This document shows positions 23,342 through 31,486 of a stretch of 64,000 nt of DNA, piece by piece. A model generated the notes under the pieces. That model made no database searches. It was not told where the DNA came from and saw only the letters and a list, made by a program, of their open reading frames with translations. The DNA comes from Butyrivibrio sp. XPD2006 (lineage in GTDB: Bacteria; Bacillota; Clostridia; Lachnospirales; Lachnospiraceae), in contig NZ_ATVT01000005.1 in NCBI RefSeq assembly GCF_000420865.1, positions 167,778-231,777 on the forward strand, in the 5' to 3' direction. Position 1 is the first letter of the stretch. Each line of letters opens with the position of its first letter. The position numbers and the translations under genes were made by a program.

Positions 23342-25210
23342 ATGTTTTGGCTTGTGGCTTTGGCTTTGCTTTTATTATCGGCAAGAATTGCTCGTGTATA
23401 TAGAGAGAATATCCTTGATTCAATTACGGTATCTTTTGCAGGACTTCTGATGGTCCTATATCTGCTGGCGTTTTTTAACGGACTTAAGGCTGTTGGTGCA
23501 GTCTCGGTTCTGGTTGTGGTTTATGTCTTTGTTCGGATGGTTATGGATGCCCGGGCAGACAAGAGCTCTTTTGCAAAAGAGATAGCAGAGTATGGCAGGA
23601 TACTGGCTGACCCCGGGGTGATACTGGCGGTGGTCTGTTCGACTGCGGTCGGAGTGCTTACAAGGCAGCAGGTCTTCACCTGGTGGGACGATATCAATTT
23701 CTGGTCATCGGATGCCAAGCAGATTTTTTTCCTTGATGGATTTTCGGGCAAGTACGGAAACGTATCCCCGGAGTTTGGTGACTATCCTCCGATCACATCA
23801 CTTGCCAAGTGGCTGTTTCTTCAGATCAGCTCGGGAGAGTACAACGAGAGCCTCCAGTTCCTCGGATACTTTGTGCTGTGTCTGATATTTCTTTTCCCCA
23901 TGCTGGCAAAGGTCATGGCGGCCATAAGAGCTTATGATATGAACAGATGGTGCAAGACGGCCCTAATGGTACTGGCATTTGTTTGCACTGCATTGTTTCC
24001 CGGAGTGTTCAACGGTATTATCTACTACGGAACACCTGCCGATATCACAATGGCTATTGTATACGGGGCTTTGCTTCTGGCTATATATGACAGCTACGGG
24101 CATGAGAAGGCTTTTTATTATGCCAGGATAGGGTTGTATACCGCGGTACTTCTTTTGACAAAATCTGTGGGATTTGAGTGGGCGTTGTTTGCGCTTGTCT
24201 TCTATATAGTGGTGGCAAACAGAGAGAAGCTTATATGGCTGCCGGTTCTTTTTGCCGGAGCATCTTATGGAAGCTGGCTGTTGTTCTGCTTTGTAAACAG
24301 GCGAGTTGCCAAGCTCACGGGAGCAGGAATCAGAATGGCTACTTCGGGAACGTATTCGGCACCCGATAATACTATTGATAAGATGAGATATTTTGCCGAA
24401 GGCTTCATGTTCCAGCCCATGCATTCGGATCATAACCTGACTGTGGATCTGTCCACCGGGGCTGCTGTGCTTCTGATATTCGGTGCAATGACAGGAATGT
24501 ATTTCCTGTGCGTTCTGGGGAAGAGTGAATTTAAGAAGATGGCTCTTTTCTCCCTTATTACAGGGGTGCTTGCCTATGCGATAGTGTTCATGGCACACAT
24601 ATCACTGTTCCAGACGGAGGACCAGTATCTGGATGCCTATGCAATGGGAATATCAATTGCCAGGTACTGCGCACCGTTTACGCTGGGAAGTATGTATCTT
24701 CTTATAGGAATAGGATTTAACAGACTGAGAGCAACTAATGTGAAGAGACGGATGCTGATATTCGGAAGTGTTTGTGCGCTGGTTGTGCTTCTGAGTGCGG
24801 ATTACAGCGGAGTTTACAAATATCTTCGCGGGTACAGGGATCAGCTTGCCGAGAATAAGGCTTATGTTTCCGATATGGTAGGTGAGGACGGAAAAGAGCT
24901 TGTCCTGGCCGTTTCTGATAAAGCATATTGGGGCAAAAGAGTTCTTGTGCTCAGGGACGGACATGAGTATTACTGGGTACACAATACCTATATAAGTAAA
25001 GAGGCTTCACCGACGGCGCTGGTATACGATACTTTCCTTACTGAAGAAGATACGGCGGATACTATCAGGCAGAAGATGCTTGACAGTCACGCTTCTTACT
25101 TTTATGTTGAGGATAAAGACGGCGTGGCAAAAGAGCTTTTCTCCGATGTAATGACGGACGGGGAGTATGAGCCGGGAGTTGTATTAAAGATCGAAGGAGC
25201 AGGTAATTGA
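23342..25210 (+). CDS. large membrane protein, probable GT-C glycosyltransferase
   Basis: About 622 aa, with ATG 23342 placed seven bases after GGAG; ATG 23324 is an alternative. Twelve or so membrane segments. A loop after the third or fourth helix carries FTWWDDINFWSSDAKQIFF and FGDYPPITSLAKWLF. This resembles the acidic first loop and proline motif of GT-C transferases, though the family is not one I can name. A soluble tail of about 120 residues follows the last helix. The stop overlaps the start of the GT2-GtrA gene, whose product would supply a polyprenyl-phosphate sugar, the donor type GT-C enzymes need. Confidence 0.78.
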   Translation: MFWLVALALLLLSARIARVYRENILDSITVSFAGLLMVLYLLAFFNGLKAVGAVSVLVVVYVFVRMVMDARADKSSFAKEIAEYGRILADPGVILAVVCSTAVGVLTRQQVFTWWDDINFWSSDAKQIFFLDGFSGKYGNVSPEFGDYPPITSLAKWLFLQISSGEYNESLQFLGYFVLCLIFLFPMLAKVMAAIRAYDMNRWCKTALMVLAFVCTALFPGVFNGIIYYGTPADITMAIVYGALLLAIYDSYGHEKAFYYARIGLYTAVLLLTKSVGFEWALFALVFYIVVANREKLIWLPVLFAGASYGSWLLFCFVNRRVAKLTGAGIRMATSGTYSAPDNTIDKMRYFAEGFMFQPMHSDHNLTVDLSTGAAVLLIFGAMTGMYFLCVLGKSEFKKMALFSLITGVLAYAIVFMAHISLFQTEDQYLDAYAMGISIARYCAPFTLGSMYLLIGIGFNRLRATNVKRRMLIFGSVCALVVLLSADYSGVYKYLRGYRDQLAENKAYVSDMVGEDGKELVLAVSDKAYWGKRVLVLRDGHEYYWVHNTYISKEASPTALVYDTFLTEEDTADTIRQKMLDSHASYFYVEDKDGVAKELFSDVMTDGEYEPGVVLKIEGAGN

Positions 25211-26262
25211 TGGGAAGAGTGACACCCATTATAATTCCGGCGTATGAGCCGGATGATAAATTAATAGGACTTATGGATAATCTGGTATCAGCAGGTCTTT
25301 CGCCGATTGTTGTAGTAAATGACGGCTCAGAGACAGATACCTTCGGCAGGATATTTGATGCAGCGGCAGCAAGAGGAGCCGTTGTACTGAATCATGCTGT
25401 TAACATGGGAAAGGGAAGGGCGCTTAAGACGGCCTTTAACTATTGCCTTAATGAGTATCCCGATATGGCGGGTGTTATAACGGCGGATTCCGACGGACAG
25501 CATACTGCTTCCGATATTAAGAAATGTATGGATGCGCTTTTGCAGAATCCCGACAAGCTTGTGCTTGGTGTCAGGGATTTTGACGAGTCGGGAATTCCGG
25601 CAAGATCGGTCTTTGGCAATAAAACTACCAGCAGAGTTATGAAATTCCTCACCGGAATGAGCATCAGTGATACACAGACGGGGCTTAGAGGAATATCTGC
25701 AGAGTTTATGAAATATCTTTTGACGGAAAAGGGCGAGAGGTTTGAATTTGAGACCAATATGCTCCTGGCCACAAAAGAGCTGGGCATTGAAATATTGGAA
25801 GTGCCGATAAAGACGATTTATTTGGAAGAGAATAAGTCGAGTCATTTTAATCCTATTAAGGACTCAATCAGGATTTACGCGGTTTTCCTTAAATTTATGT
25901 TCTCATCGCTGTCATCAAGCGTGGTGGACATCGCGCTGTTCAGTGTGTTCTGTGCAGTGTTTAGAAACGTGCCGATCGCAATCGGGTATATTATGCTTTC
26001 GACGATACTGGCAAGAGTTATTTCGGCTACTTATAATTTCCTTATTAACTATAAGGTAGTTTTTAAAAGCGGAAGCAACAGTGCAAAGGCCGCGCTTAAA
26101 TATATTCTGCTGGCTCTTTTTATCATGCTCTCAAGCGGAGCGCTGGTAAGCTTCTTCCATGGACTTATTCCTTCATCGCCTGAGTTTGTGGTTAAAATTC
26201 CTGTGGATTGTCTTCTGTTTCTGGTGAGCTTTTTTGTCCAGAGAGAAATAGTCTACAAATAA
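25210..26262 (+). CDS. GT2 polyprenyl-phosphate glycosyltransferase fused to GtrA-like domain
   Basis: 350 aa from the ATG overlapping the previous stop (TGATG). Residues 1-215 are a DPM1-type GT2 domain (IIIPAYEPDDKLIGLMDNL, VVVNDGSE, NMGKGRALKTAFNYCL, ADSDGQH, SDTQTGLRGIS). Residues 228-345 form four membrane helices of the GtrA family (FSSLSSSVVDIALFSVF, ATYNFLINYKVVF). The first part should load a sugar on undecaprenyl phosphate. GtrA domains are thought to help flip the lipid-linked sugar. Coupling with the upstream GT-C protein suggests one donor-flippase-transferase unit. Confidence 0.9.
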   Translation: MGRVTPIIIPAYEPDDKLIGLMDNLVSAGLSPIVVVNDGSETDTFGRIFDAAAARGAVVLNHAVNMGKGRALKTAFNYCLNEYPDMAGVITADSDGQHTASDIKKCMDALLQNPDKLVLGVRDFDESGIPARSVFGNKTTSRVMKFLTGMSISDTQTGLRGISAEFMKYLLTEKGERFEFETNMLLATKELGIEILEVPIKTIYLEENKSSHFNPIKDSIRIYAVFLKFMFSSLSSSVVDIALFSVFCAVFRNVPIAIGYIMLSTILARVISATYNFLINYKVVFKSGSNSAKAALKYILLALFIMLSSGALVSFFHGLIPSSPEFVVKIPVDCLLFLVSFFVQREIVYK

Positions 26263-26275
26263 CAATAAAAATGTG

Positions 26276-26304
26276 TTGACGCGGAGAAATGTCTATGTTA
26301 TATT
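26276..26304 (+). promoter_or_regulatory. strong promoter of rpmG-secE-nusG
   Basis: TTGACG (26276-26281), 17 bases, TATATT (26299-26304) with a TG extension. A weak hairpin with a T7 run (near 26311-26337) follows in the leader. Confidence 0.75.
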
Positions 26305-26380
26305 AGACAAGCGACAAGAGATTTATGTCTTTTTTTTATGCGCAAAATTAGACAATTACTAAACGCGCGGAGGTGAAATA

Positions 26381-26530
26381 ATGCGTACAAGAATTACATT
26401 AGCATGCACAGATTGCAAGAATCGTAACTATGACACAACCAAGGATAAGAAGACACATCCTGATCGTGTTGAAATGAAGAAGTATTGCCCTTTCTGCAAG
26501 AAGCATACTTTACATAAGGAAACAAAGTAA
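26381..26530 (+). CDS. rpmG: 50S ribosomal protein L33
   Basis: 49 aa, normal for L33. [17 protein letters not shown] and [18 protein letters not shown] give the two CxxC pairs of the zinc-binding form. GGAGGTGA lies 7 bases before the ATG. It leads the rpmG-secE-nusG transcription unit as in most Firmicutes. Confidence 0.97.
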   Translation: MRTRITLACTDCKNRNYDTTKDKKTHPDRVEMKKYCPFCKKHTLHKETK

Positions 26531-26562
26531 TTTCATCCTTAAGTAGGAGGGAGACTACGGAT

Positions 26563-26757
26563 ATGGAACAGTCCAAGATCGGTGCTTTTTTTAAAGGTGT
26601 AAAGGCAGAGTTTGCAAGGATCATATGGCCTACAAGGGATGACGTTATTAAGCAGACAACAGCTGTAGTTGTTGTTTCTGTCATTGCTTGCGCTCTTATT
26701 GCTTTGCTTGATTATGCTTTTGAATATGGAATGAATTTTATTACATCCGTTTTCTAA
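26563..26757 (+). CDS. secE: preprotein translocase subunit SecE
   Basis: 64 aa, the short single-spanning SecE form of Firmicutes. An amphipathic N-terminal helix with FFKGVKAEFARIIWPTRDDV is followed by one membrane helix (TAVVVVSVIACALIALLDYA). It is part of the SecYEG channel. AGGAGG precedes the ATG. It sits between rpmG and nusG, the standard order. Confidence 0.95.
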   Translation: MEQSKIGAFFKGVKAEFARIIWPTRDDVIKQTTAVVVVSVIACALIALLDYAFEYGMNFITSVF

Positions 26758-26772
26758 TCAAAAGGAGATAAT

Positions 26773-27426
26773 ATGTCAGAAGAAATGGAAAAGAGCCTCG
26801 AGCTGGTAGCTGAGGATTCTACCGAGGTAGTATCTGATGAGGTATTATCAGATGCTGAGACTTCTGCAGAACAGGCAACAGATGCAGAAGGTGCAACTGA
26901 GAACGAGAATGCTCACTGGTACGTTGTTCATACATATTCCGGATATGAGAACAAGGTTAAGGCTAACCTTGAGAAGACCATAGAGAACAGACATCTTCAG
27001 AGTCAGATCCTTGAGGTAAGAGTACCTCTTCAGGATGTTGTAGAGGTTAAGAACGGTGCTCGCAAGAACGTTCAGAGAAAGATGTTCCCTGGTTATGTTC
27101 TTGTAAACATGGATATGAATGACGAGACATGGTATGTTGTCCGCAACACCCGTGGCGTAACTGGTTTCGTAGGACCGGGATCCAAGCCGGTACCGCTTAC
27201 AGATGCTGAGATCAAGAATCTTGGTATCAACACCAAGAATACTATTGCAGTTGACTTCGGTGTGGGCGATGAGATCGCAGTTATTGCCGGTGTTTGGAAG
27301 GATACAGCCGGTGTTGTACAGAGAATGGATTTCGGTAAGCAGACAGCTACAATCAATGTTGATCTGTTTGGTCGTGAGACACCTGTAGAGATCAGCTTTG
27401 CAGAAGTTAGAAAGATCGATTCATAA
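26773..27426 (+). CDS. nusG: transcription termination/antitermination factor NusG
   Basis: 217 aa. The NGN domain starts at about residue 47 (HWYVVHTYSGYENKVKANLE) and the KOW domain includes GVWKDTAGVVQRMDF, so the core is normal. The first 46 residues are an extra acidic, low-complexity extension rich in Glu, Asp, Ser and Thr, longer than in B. subtilis or E. coli NusG. AAAGGAG precedes the ATG. It is followed by a 222-base structured spacer before rplK. Confidence 0.96.
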   Translation: MSEEMEKSLELVAEDSTEVVSDEVLSDAETSAEQATDAEGATENENAHWYVVHTYSGYENKVKANLEKTIENRHLQSQILEVRVPLQDVVEVKNGARKNVQRKMFPGYVLVNMDMNDETWYVVRNTRGVTGFVGPGSKPVPLTDAEIKNLGINTKNTIAVDFGVGDEIAVIAGVWKDTAGVVQRMDFGKQTATINVDLFGRETPVEISFAEVRKIDS

Positions 27427-27648
27427 GTTTTGGTATTTGGGCGCTCTGCGCTTGAATATATAGCAGCTTAGGCTGCACGTAACCGCTGAGTGGGAGCAAC
27501 ACTCAAAATGCGTATTTTGCATTTTGTTAGTGGCGCCCCTGCGATAGGACTCGGCTGAGGTCTTTTCGAAGCCGCAAGTCCGAACCGCTGGGAGCAATAC
27601 TAATGTTGAGGAGATTGCGCCGACCACATATTTTCAGGAGGTGCCAGA
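27427..27648 (+). ncRNA. structured leader upstream of rplK, family not recognised
   Basis: The 222-base gap contains several helices. GGGCGC (27439-27444) pairs with GCGCCC (27533-27538) and encloses GCAGC/GCTGC, GAGTG-GGAGCAA-CACTC and AAAATGC/GCATTTT. A second domain has CGGCT/AGCCG extended by GGACT/AGTCC. The motif GGGAGCAA(C/T)ACT with an upstream CCGCTG occurs twice, once in each domain. A late GCGCC near 27617 could compete with the first long-range stem. An autoregulatory L1 or L11 binding leader is plausible given the rplK-rplA operon. Confidence 0.5.
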
Positions 27649-28074
27649 ATGGCAAAGAAAGTCGAAGGATATATTAAGTTACAGATCCAGGCTGGTAAAG
27701 CAACACCAGCACCACCAGTTGGACCAGCTCTTGGTCAGCATGGTGTAAACATCGTTGAATTCACAAAGCAGTTCAACGCACAGACAGCAGATAAGGGTGA
27801 CGTTATCATCCCTGTTGTTATCACAGTTTATGCAGACAGAAGTTTCACATTCATCACAAAGACTCCACCTGCAGCAGTTCTTCTTAAGAAGGCAGCTAAG
27901 ATCCAGAAGGGATCAGGAGTTCCTAACAAGACAAAGGTTGCAACAGTTTCTAAGGAAGACGTTAGAAAGATTGCAGAGACCAAGATGCCTGACCTTAATG
28001 CAGTTGACATTGAGGGTGCTATGAGCATGATCGCTGGAACAGCTCGTAGCATGGGAATCGTAGTAGAAGACTGA
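27649..28074 (+). CDS. rplK: 50S ribosomal protein L11
   Basis: 141 aa, full length. [20 protein letters not shown] at the N-terminus and the C-terminal rRNA-binding domain ([12 protein letters not shown]) are standard. It is part of the GTPase-associated centre where EF-G, also encoded here, acts. CAGGAGG sits 7 bases before the ATG. rplA follows after 13 bases. Confidence 0.97.
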   Translation: MAKKVEGYIKLQIQAGKATPAPPVGPALGQHGVNIVEFTKQFNAQTADKGDVIIPVVITVYADRSFTFITKTPPAAVLLKKAAKIQKGSGVPNKTKVATVSKEDVRKIAETKMPDLNAVDIEGAMSMIAGTARSMGIVVED

Positions 28075-28087
28075 TGGAGGATGAGAG

Positions 28088-28777
28088 ATGAAACACGGAA
28101 AGAAATACGTAGAAGCTGCTAAGCTTGTTGACAAGACTCAGCAGTATGAAGCTGCAGAAGCTATCTCTCTTGTTAAGAAGACAGCTACTGCAAAGTTTGA
28201 TGAGACAGTAGAAGCTCACATCAGAACAGGTTGTGATTCACGTCACGCTGATCAGCAGATCAGAGGAGCTGTAGTACTTCCTAACGGAACAGGTAAGGAA
28301 GTTAAGGTTCTTGTTTTCGCTAAGGGAACAAAGCTTGACGAGGCACAGGCAGCTGGTGCAGACCACGTTGGTGGCGAGGAGCTTATTCCTAAGATCCAGA
28401 ACGAAGGATGGCTTGATTTCGACGTTGTAGTTGCAACACCTGATATGATGGGCGTTGTAGGACGTCTTGGTAAGGTACTTGGACCTAAGGGTCTTATGCC
28501 TAACCCTAAGGCTGGAACAGTTACAATGGACGTAGCTAAGGCTATCGCTGATATCAAGGCTGGTAAGATCGAGTACAGACTTGACAAGGCTAACATCATC
28601 CACGTTCCTGTAGGAAAGGCATCTTTCACAGAGGAGCAGCTTGAGCAGAACTTCAACGCTCTTATGGATGCTATCACAAAAGCTAGACCTTCATCTGTTA
28701 AGGGTCAGTACCTCAAGAGCATTACTCTTGCAACAACAATGGGCCCTGGCGTAAAGGTTGTATCTAACAGATATTAA
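28088..28777 (+). CDS. rplA: 50S ribosomal protein L1
   Basis: 229 aa, full length. [20 protein letters not shown] start, [19 protein letters not shown] signature of the L1 stalk protein and the conserved [19 protein letters not shown] end. Translationally close behind rplK with AGGATGAGAG before the ATG. In other bacteria L1 represses this operon by binding its leader. Confidence 0.97.
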   Translation: MKHGKKYVEAAKLVDKTQQYEAAEAISLVKKTATAKFDETVEAHIRTGCDSRHADQQIRGAVVLPNGTGKEVKVLVFAKGTKLDEAQAAGADHVGGEELIPKIQNEGWLDFDVVVATPDMMGVVGRLGKVLGPKGLMPNPKAGTVTMDVAKAIADIKAGKIEYRLDKANIIHVPVGKASFTEEQLEQNFNALMDAITKARPSSVKGQYLKSITLATTMGPGVKVVSNRY

Positions 28778-28807
28778 TTCTTGCGCAAGCATAATACTTG
28801 TGAAATG

Positions 28808-28838
28808 GCGGACTACCGATTCGGTGGTCCGCTTTTTT
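28808..28838 (+). terminator. terminator after rplA
   Basis: Stem GCGGACTACCG / CGGTGGTCCGC, then T6. Confidence 0.85.
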
Positions 28839-28850
28839 GTGCTTCCTTTC

Positions 28851-28879
28851 TTTGAATGCACAATATGTTGTGGTATAAT
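28851..28879 (+). promoter_or_regulatory. promoter of CapA-family gene, placing the start at the ATG
   Basis: TTTGAA (28851-28856), 17 bases, TATAAT (28874-28879) with TG extension. The expected start, 7 bases on, is position 28886, the A of the ATG. Confidence 0.65.
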
Positions 28880-28885
28880 GTGTGC

Positions 28886-30169
28886 ATGAGAAGAAAAGGT
28901 TTTTATGATCAGGACAGTTGGACTGATAAGATAAATATAAGAGACTTTCTATCGAAGCCACAGACAGTGGCTTTCTTAATGACTTTTTCTATAATTCTGG
29001 TAATTGGTATCCCGGCGTTACTCATCATAGGAAACTATAAGAATTCAAATGACAAGTATCAAAACGGTCTTTTTGCAAATAAATGGGAGGCTATCCCTGA
29101 GGCCGGAAGAGCAGTGAATGTTGCTGTTACCGACGAGGAATCTGCCAAGAGAGCTGCCATCATATATGAGGGAGATGAAGATTATACACATGTGATTGGA
29201 ACGGCGGATCCGGATATGGTCACCATCGGTTTTGCCGGGGATATTCTCTTTGACCATAACTATGCGGTGGGAGATGCTTTCAGAAGAGCCGGAAATACTG
29301 CAGAAGGAGTGGTTGGACAGAGCCTTCTTGAGAAGATGAGGGGAGTTGACATAATGATGATCAACAATGAGTTCCCTTATTCAAACGGCGGATCGCCCAC
29401 AGAGGGTAAGACCTATACCTTCAGGGCTGCACCTGAGACGGTATCAATCCTTGGAACAATGGGAGTTGATATAGTGGGCCTTGCCAATAATCATGCATAT
29501 GACTACGGGCAGCAGGCGTTTCTTGATACGATGGATATCTTATCAAATGCGGGAATTGTGTATTCGGGAGCCGGTAAGAACATAGAAGAGGCATCTCATC
29601 CGGTCTACTATATAACAAGCAATGGAATGAAGATTGCCATTATAACAGCAACTCAGATAGAGAGAAACGACACACCTGATACCAGGCCTGCAACAGAGGA
29701 TTCTCCCGGAGTTTTCAGGTGCATGAACGATGCTCTTTTGCTTGAGAAGATACGCGAGGCCAGAGAGAAGAATGCATACGTTATTGTATTTATACACTGG
29801 GGCACGGAGAGTACTACAGAGATAGATTATTTACAGAGAGATCAGGCAAAAGAGATAGCGGATGCCGGAGCTAATCTTATAATCGGTTCGCATCCTCATG
29901 TCCTTCAGAAGATTGATTATGTTGATGGAGTGCCTGTTGTTTACAGCATGGGTAACTACATATTCAATTCCAAGACGCTGGATTCATGTATGATAGTTAC
30001 AACTCTGCATACAGACGGAGCTGTCAACCTGCAGTTTGTTCCTGCGCTTCAGAGTGGATGCACGGTTACTGAGGCGACCGGTGCGGAACATGACAGGATC
30101 ATCAATGAAATGGCAGCCATGTCACCCGGTATACATATTGATTACAACGGATATATCAGTCCCAAATAA
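28886..30169 (+). CDS. CapA/PgsA-family membrane-anchored metallophosphatase-like protein
   Basis: 427 aa with one N-terminal membrane anchor (FLMTFSIILVIGIPALLII, about residues 30-50) and an extracytoplasmic CapA domain. The domain carries IGFAGDILFDHNY, VDIVGLANNHAYDYG, VFIHWGTE, GSHPHVLQ and VVYSMGNYIFN, the metal-site blocks of the calcineurin-like PGA_cap family. Family members act in poly-gamma-glutamate capsule or other envelope polymers. No other capsule gene is adjacent. The start at 28886 has no ribosome binding site and coincides with the predicted transcription start, so the mRNA is probably leaderless. It interrupts the ribosomal protein block between rplA and rplJ. Confidence 0.88.
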   Translation: MRRKGFYDQDSWTDKINIRDFLSKPQTVAFLMTFSIILVIGIPALLIIGNYKNSNDKYQNGLFANKWEAIPEAGRAVNVAVTDEESAKRAAIIYEGDEDYTHVIGTADPDMVTIGFAGDILFDHNYAVGDAFRRAGNTAEGVVGQSLLEKMRGVDIMMINNEFPYSNGGSPTEGKTYTFRAAPETVSILGTMGVDIVGLANNHAYDYGQQAFLDTMDILSNAGIVYSGAGKNIEEASHPVYYITSNGMKIAIITATQIERNDTPDTRPATEDSPGVFRCMNDALLLEKIREAREKNAYVIVFIHWGTESTTEIDYLQRDQAKEIADAGANLIIGSHPHVLQKIDYVDGVPVVYSMGNYIFNSKTLDSCMIVTTLHTDGAVNLQFVPALQSGCTVTEATGAEHDRIINEMAAMSPGIHIDYNGYISPK

Positions 30170-30183
30170 ATACGATAAAATGC

Positions 30184-30212
30184 TTGACAATAATATTCTT
30201 TTATGATATTTT
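30184..30212 (+). promoter_or_regulatory. promoter of rplJ-rplL
   Basis: TTGACA (30184-30189), 17 bases, TATTTT (30207-30212). Confidence 0.6.
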
Positions 30213-30219
30213 ATTCAAG

Positions 30220-30326
30220 GTCGTCAAAAAGACGCCATGCCGAAGACAGCAGGTGTTCCTGATGAAATGTAGACGGAACGTAAAGTGTAAGCGCCTGCCG
30301 AGGAAAAGTTTAAATCAGACTTTTTG
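30220..30326 (+). ncRNA. ribosomal protein L10 leader
   Basis: The leader before rplJ has the typical L10-leader arrangement. A CCGAAGACAGCAGGTG strand is matched by GCGCCTGCCGAGG, with an internal arm around GTTCC/GGAAC, followed by an attenuator hairpin. The L10(L12)4 complex binds such leaders to repress the operon. Confidence 0.8.
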
Positions 30327-30355
30327 CCTCTCGATGTCTTCGAGAGGTTTTTTTT
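30327..30355 (+). terminator. attenuator terminator in the L10 leader
   Basis: Stem CCTCTCGA / TCGAGAGG with loop TGTCT, then T8, directly upstream of the rplJ ribosome binding site. Confidence 0.85.
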
Positions 30356-30385
30356 CGGCGGTAAATTCTATAAGGAGGTAAAAAA

Positions 30386-30976
30386 ATGGCAAAGGTTGAA
30401 TTGAAGCAGCCTGTAGTTAATGAGATCTCTGAGAAGATCAAAGACGCTCAGGCAGTCGTACTTGTAGATCACCGCGGACTTACTGTTGCGCAGGACACAG
30501 AGCTTCGTAAGAAGCTTCGTGAAGAAGGCGTAACATACAAGGTGTACAAGAACACAATGATGAACTTCGCTTTCCAGGGAACTGATTTCGAGCAGCTCAA
30601 GGATCTTCTTAACGGACCTTCAGCAATGGCTGTATCAGAGTCAGATCCTGCAGCACCTGCTCGTGTACTCTATGAGTTTGCTAAGAAGGCAAAGGCTCTT
30701 GAGATTAAGGGTGGTGTAATTGAAGGTAAGTTCTACGATGCAGCTGCTATGTCAGAAATCGCATCTATCCCTTCAAAGGAAGTTCTTCTTTCAAGATTGC
30801 TTGGTTCTATGCAGTCACCTATCGCAAACTTCGCTCGCGTTATCAATCAGATCGCAGAGAAAGGTGGCGAGGCAGCACCTGCAGAGGAAGCAGCACCTGC
30901 ACCTGCTGAAGAGACAGCAGAGGCACCTGCAGCAGAGGCTCCAGCAGCTGAAGCAGCAGCACCTGCAGCAGAGTAA
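30386..30976 (+). CDS. rplJ: 50S ribosomal protein L10
   Basis: 196 aa. The N-terminal domain (AQAVVLVDHRGLTVAQDTEL, YKVYKNTMMNFA) is typical. After the L12-binding helix the C-terminus extends by about 30 residues of Ala/Pro/Glu repeats (from about residue 165), longer than the B. subtilis protein. AAGGAGG before the ATG. It is controlled by the leader and attenuator in front of it. Confidence 0.96.
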   Translation: MAKVELKQPVVNEISEKIKDAQAVVLVDHRGLTVAQDTELRKKLREEGVTYKVYKNTMMNFAFQGTDFEQLKDLLNGPSAMAVSESDPAAPARVLYEFAKKAKALEIKGGVIEGKFYDAAAMSEIASIPSKEVLLSRLLGSMQSPIANFARVINQIAEKGGEAAPAEEAAPAPAEETAEAPAAEAPAAEAAAPAAE

Positions 30977-31040
30977 TCTACTCGTTGCAGTAAACTGAAT
31001 TTATTAATTGAAAATTACAAATTATATGGAGGAAAATATA

Positions 31041-31418
31041 ATGGCAAAGTTAACAACAGCAGAATTTATCGATGCTATCAAAGAGCTTACAGTTCTCGAG
31101 CTTAACGATCTTGTAAAGGCTTGCGAGGAAGAGTTTGGCGTATCTGCAGCAGCAGGCGTTGTAGTTGCAGCAGCAGGAGCTGGCGCAGCAGCAGCTGGTG
31201 AGGAGAAGACAGAGTTCAACGTAGAGCTTACAGAGGTTGGTCCTAACAAGGTTAAGGTTATCAAGGTTGTTCGTGAGCTTACAGGTCTTGGACTTAAGGA
31301 AGCAAAGGATCTCGTTGATGGAGCTCCTAAGATGGTTAAGGAGAACGCTTCAAAGGCAGAGGCTGATGATATCAAGGCTAAGCTTGAGGCTGAGGGTGCA
31401 AAGGTTACTCTTAAGTAA
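31041..31418 (+). CDS. rplL: 50S ribosomal protein L7/L12
   Basis: 125 aa from the ATG behind GGAGG at 31028-31032. An N-terminal dimer domain ([20 protein letters not shown]), an alanine/glycine hinge, and the C-terminal factor-binding domain ([20 protein letters not shown]). Full length. Followed by a terminator. Confidence 0.97.
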   Translation: MAKLTTAEFIDAIKELTVLELNDLVKACEEEFGVSAAAGVVVAAAGAGAAAAGEEKTEFNVELTEVGPNKVKVIKVVRELTGLGLKEAKDLVDGAPKMVKENASKAEADDIKAKLEAEGAKVTLK

Positions 31419-31443
31419 TTTAACCAACTCGATTATTCTTATT

Positions 31444-31475
31444 AGGGACGGATATTTATCCGTCCCTATTTTTTT
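31444..31475 (+). terminator. terminator after rplL
   Basis: Stem AGGGACGGAT / ATCCGTCCCT (31444-31453 with 31458-31467), then ATTTTTTT. Confidence 0.88.
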
Positions 31476-31486
31476 AGGGAGGAAAT

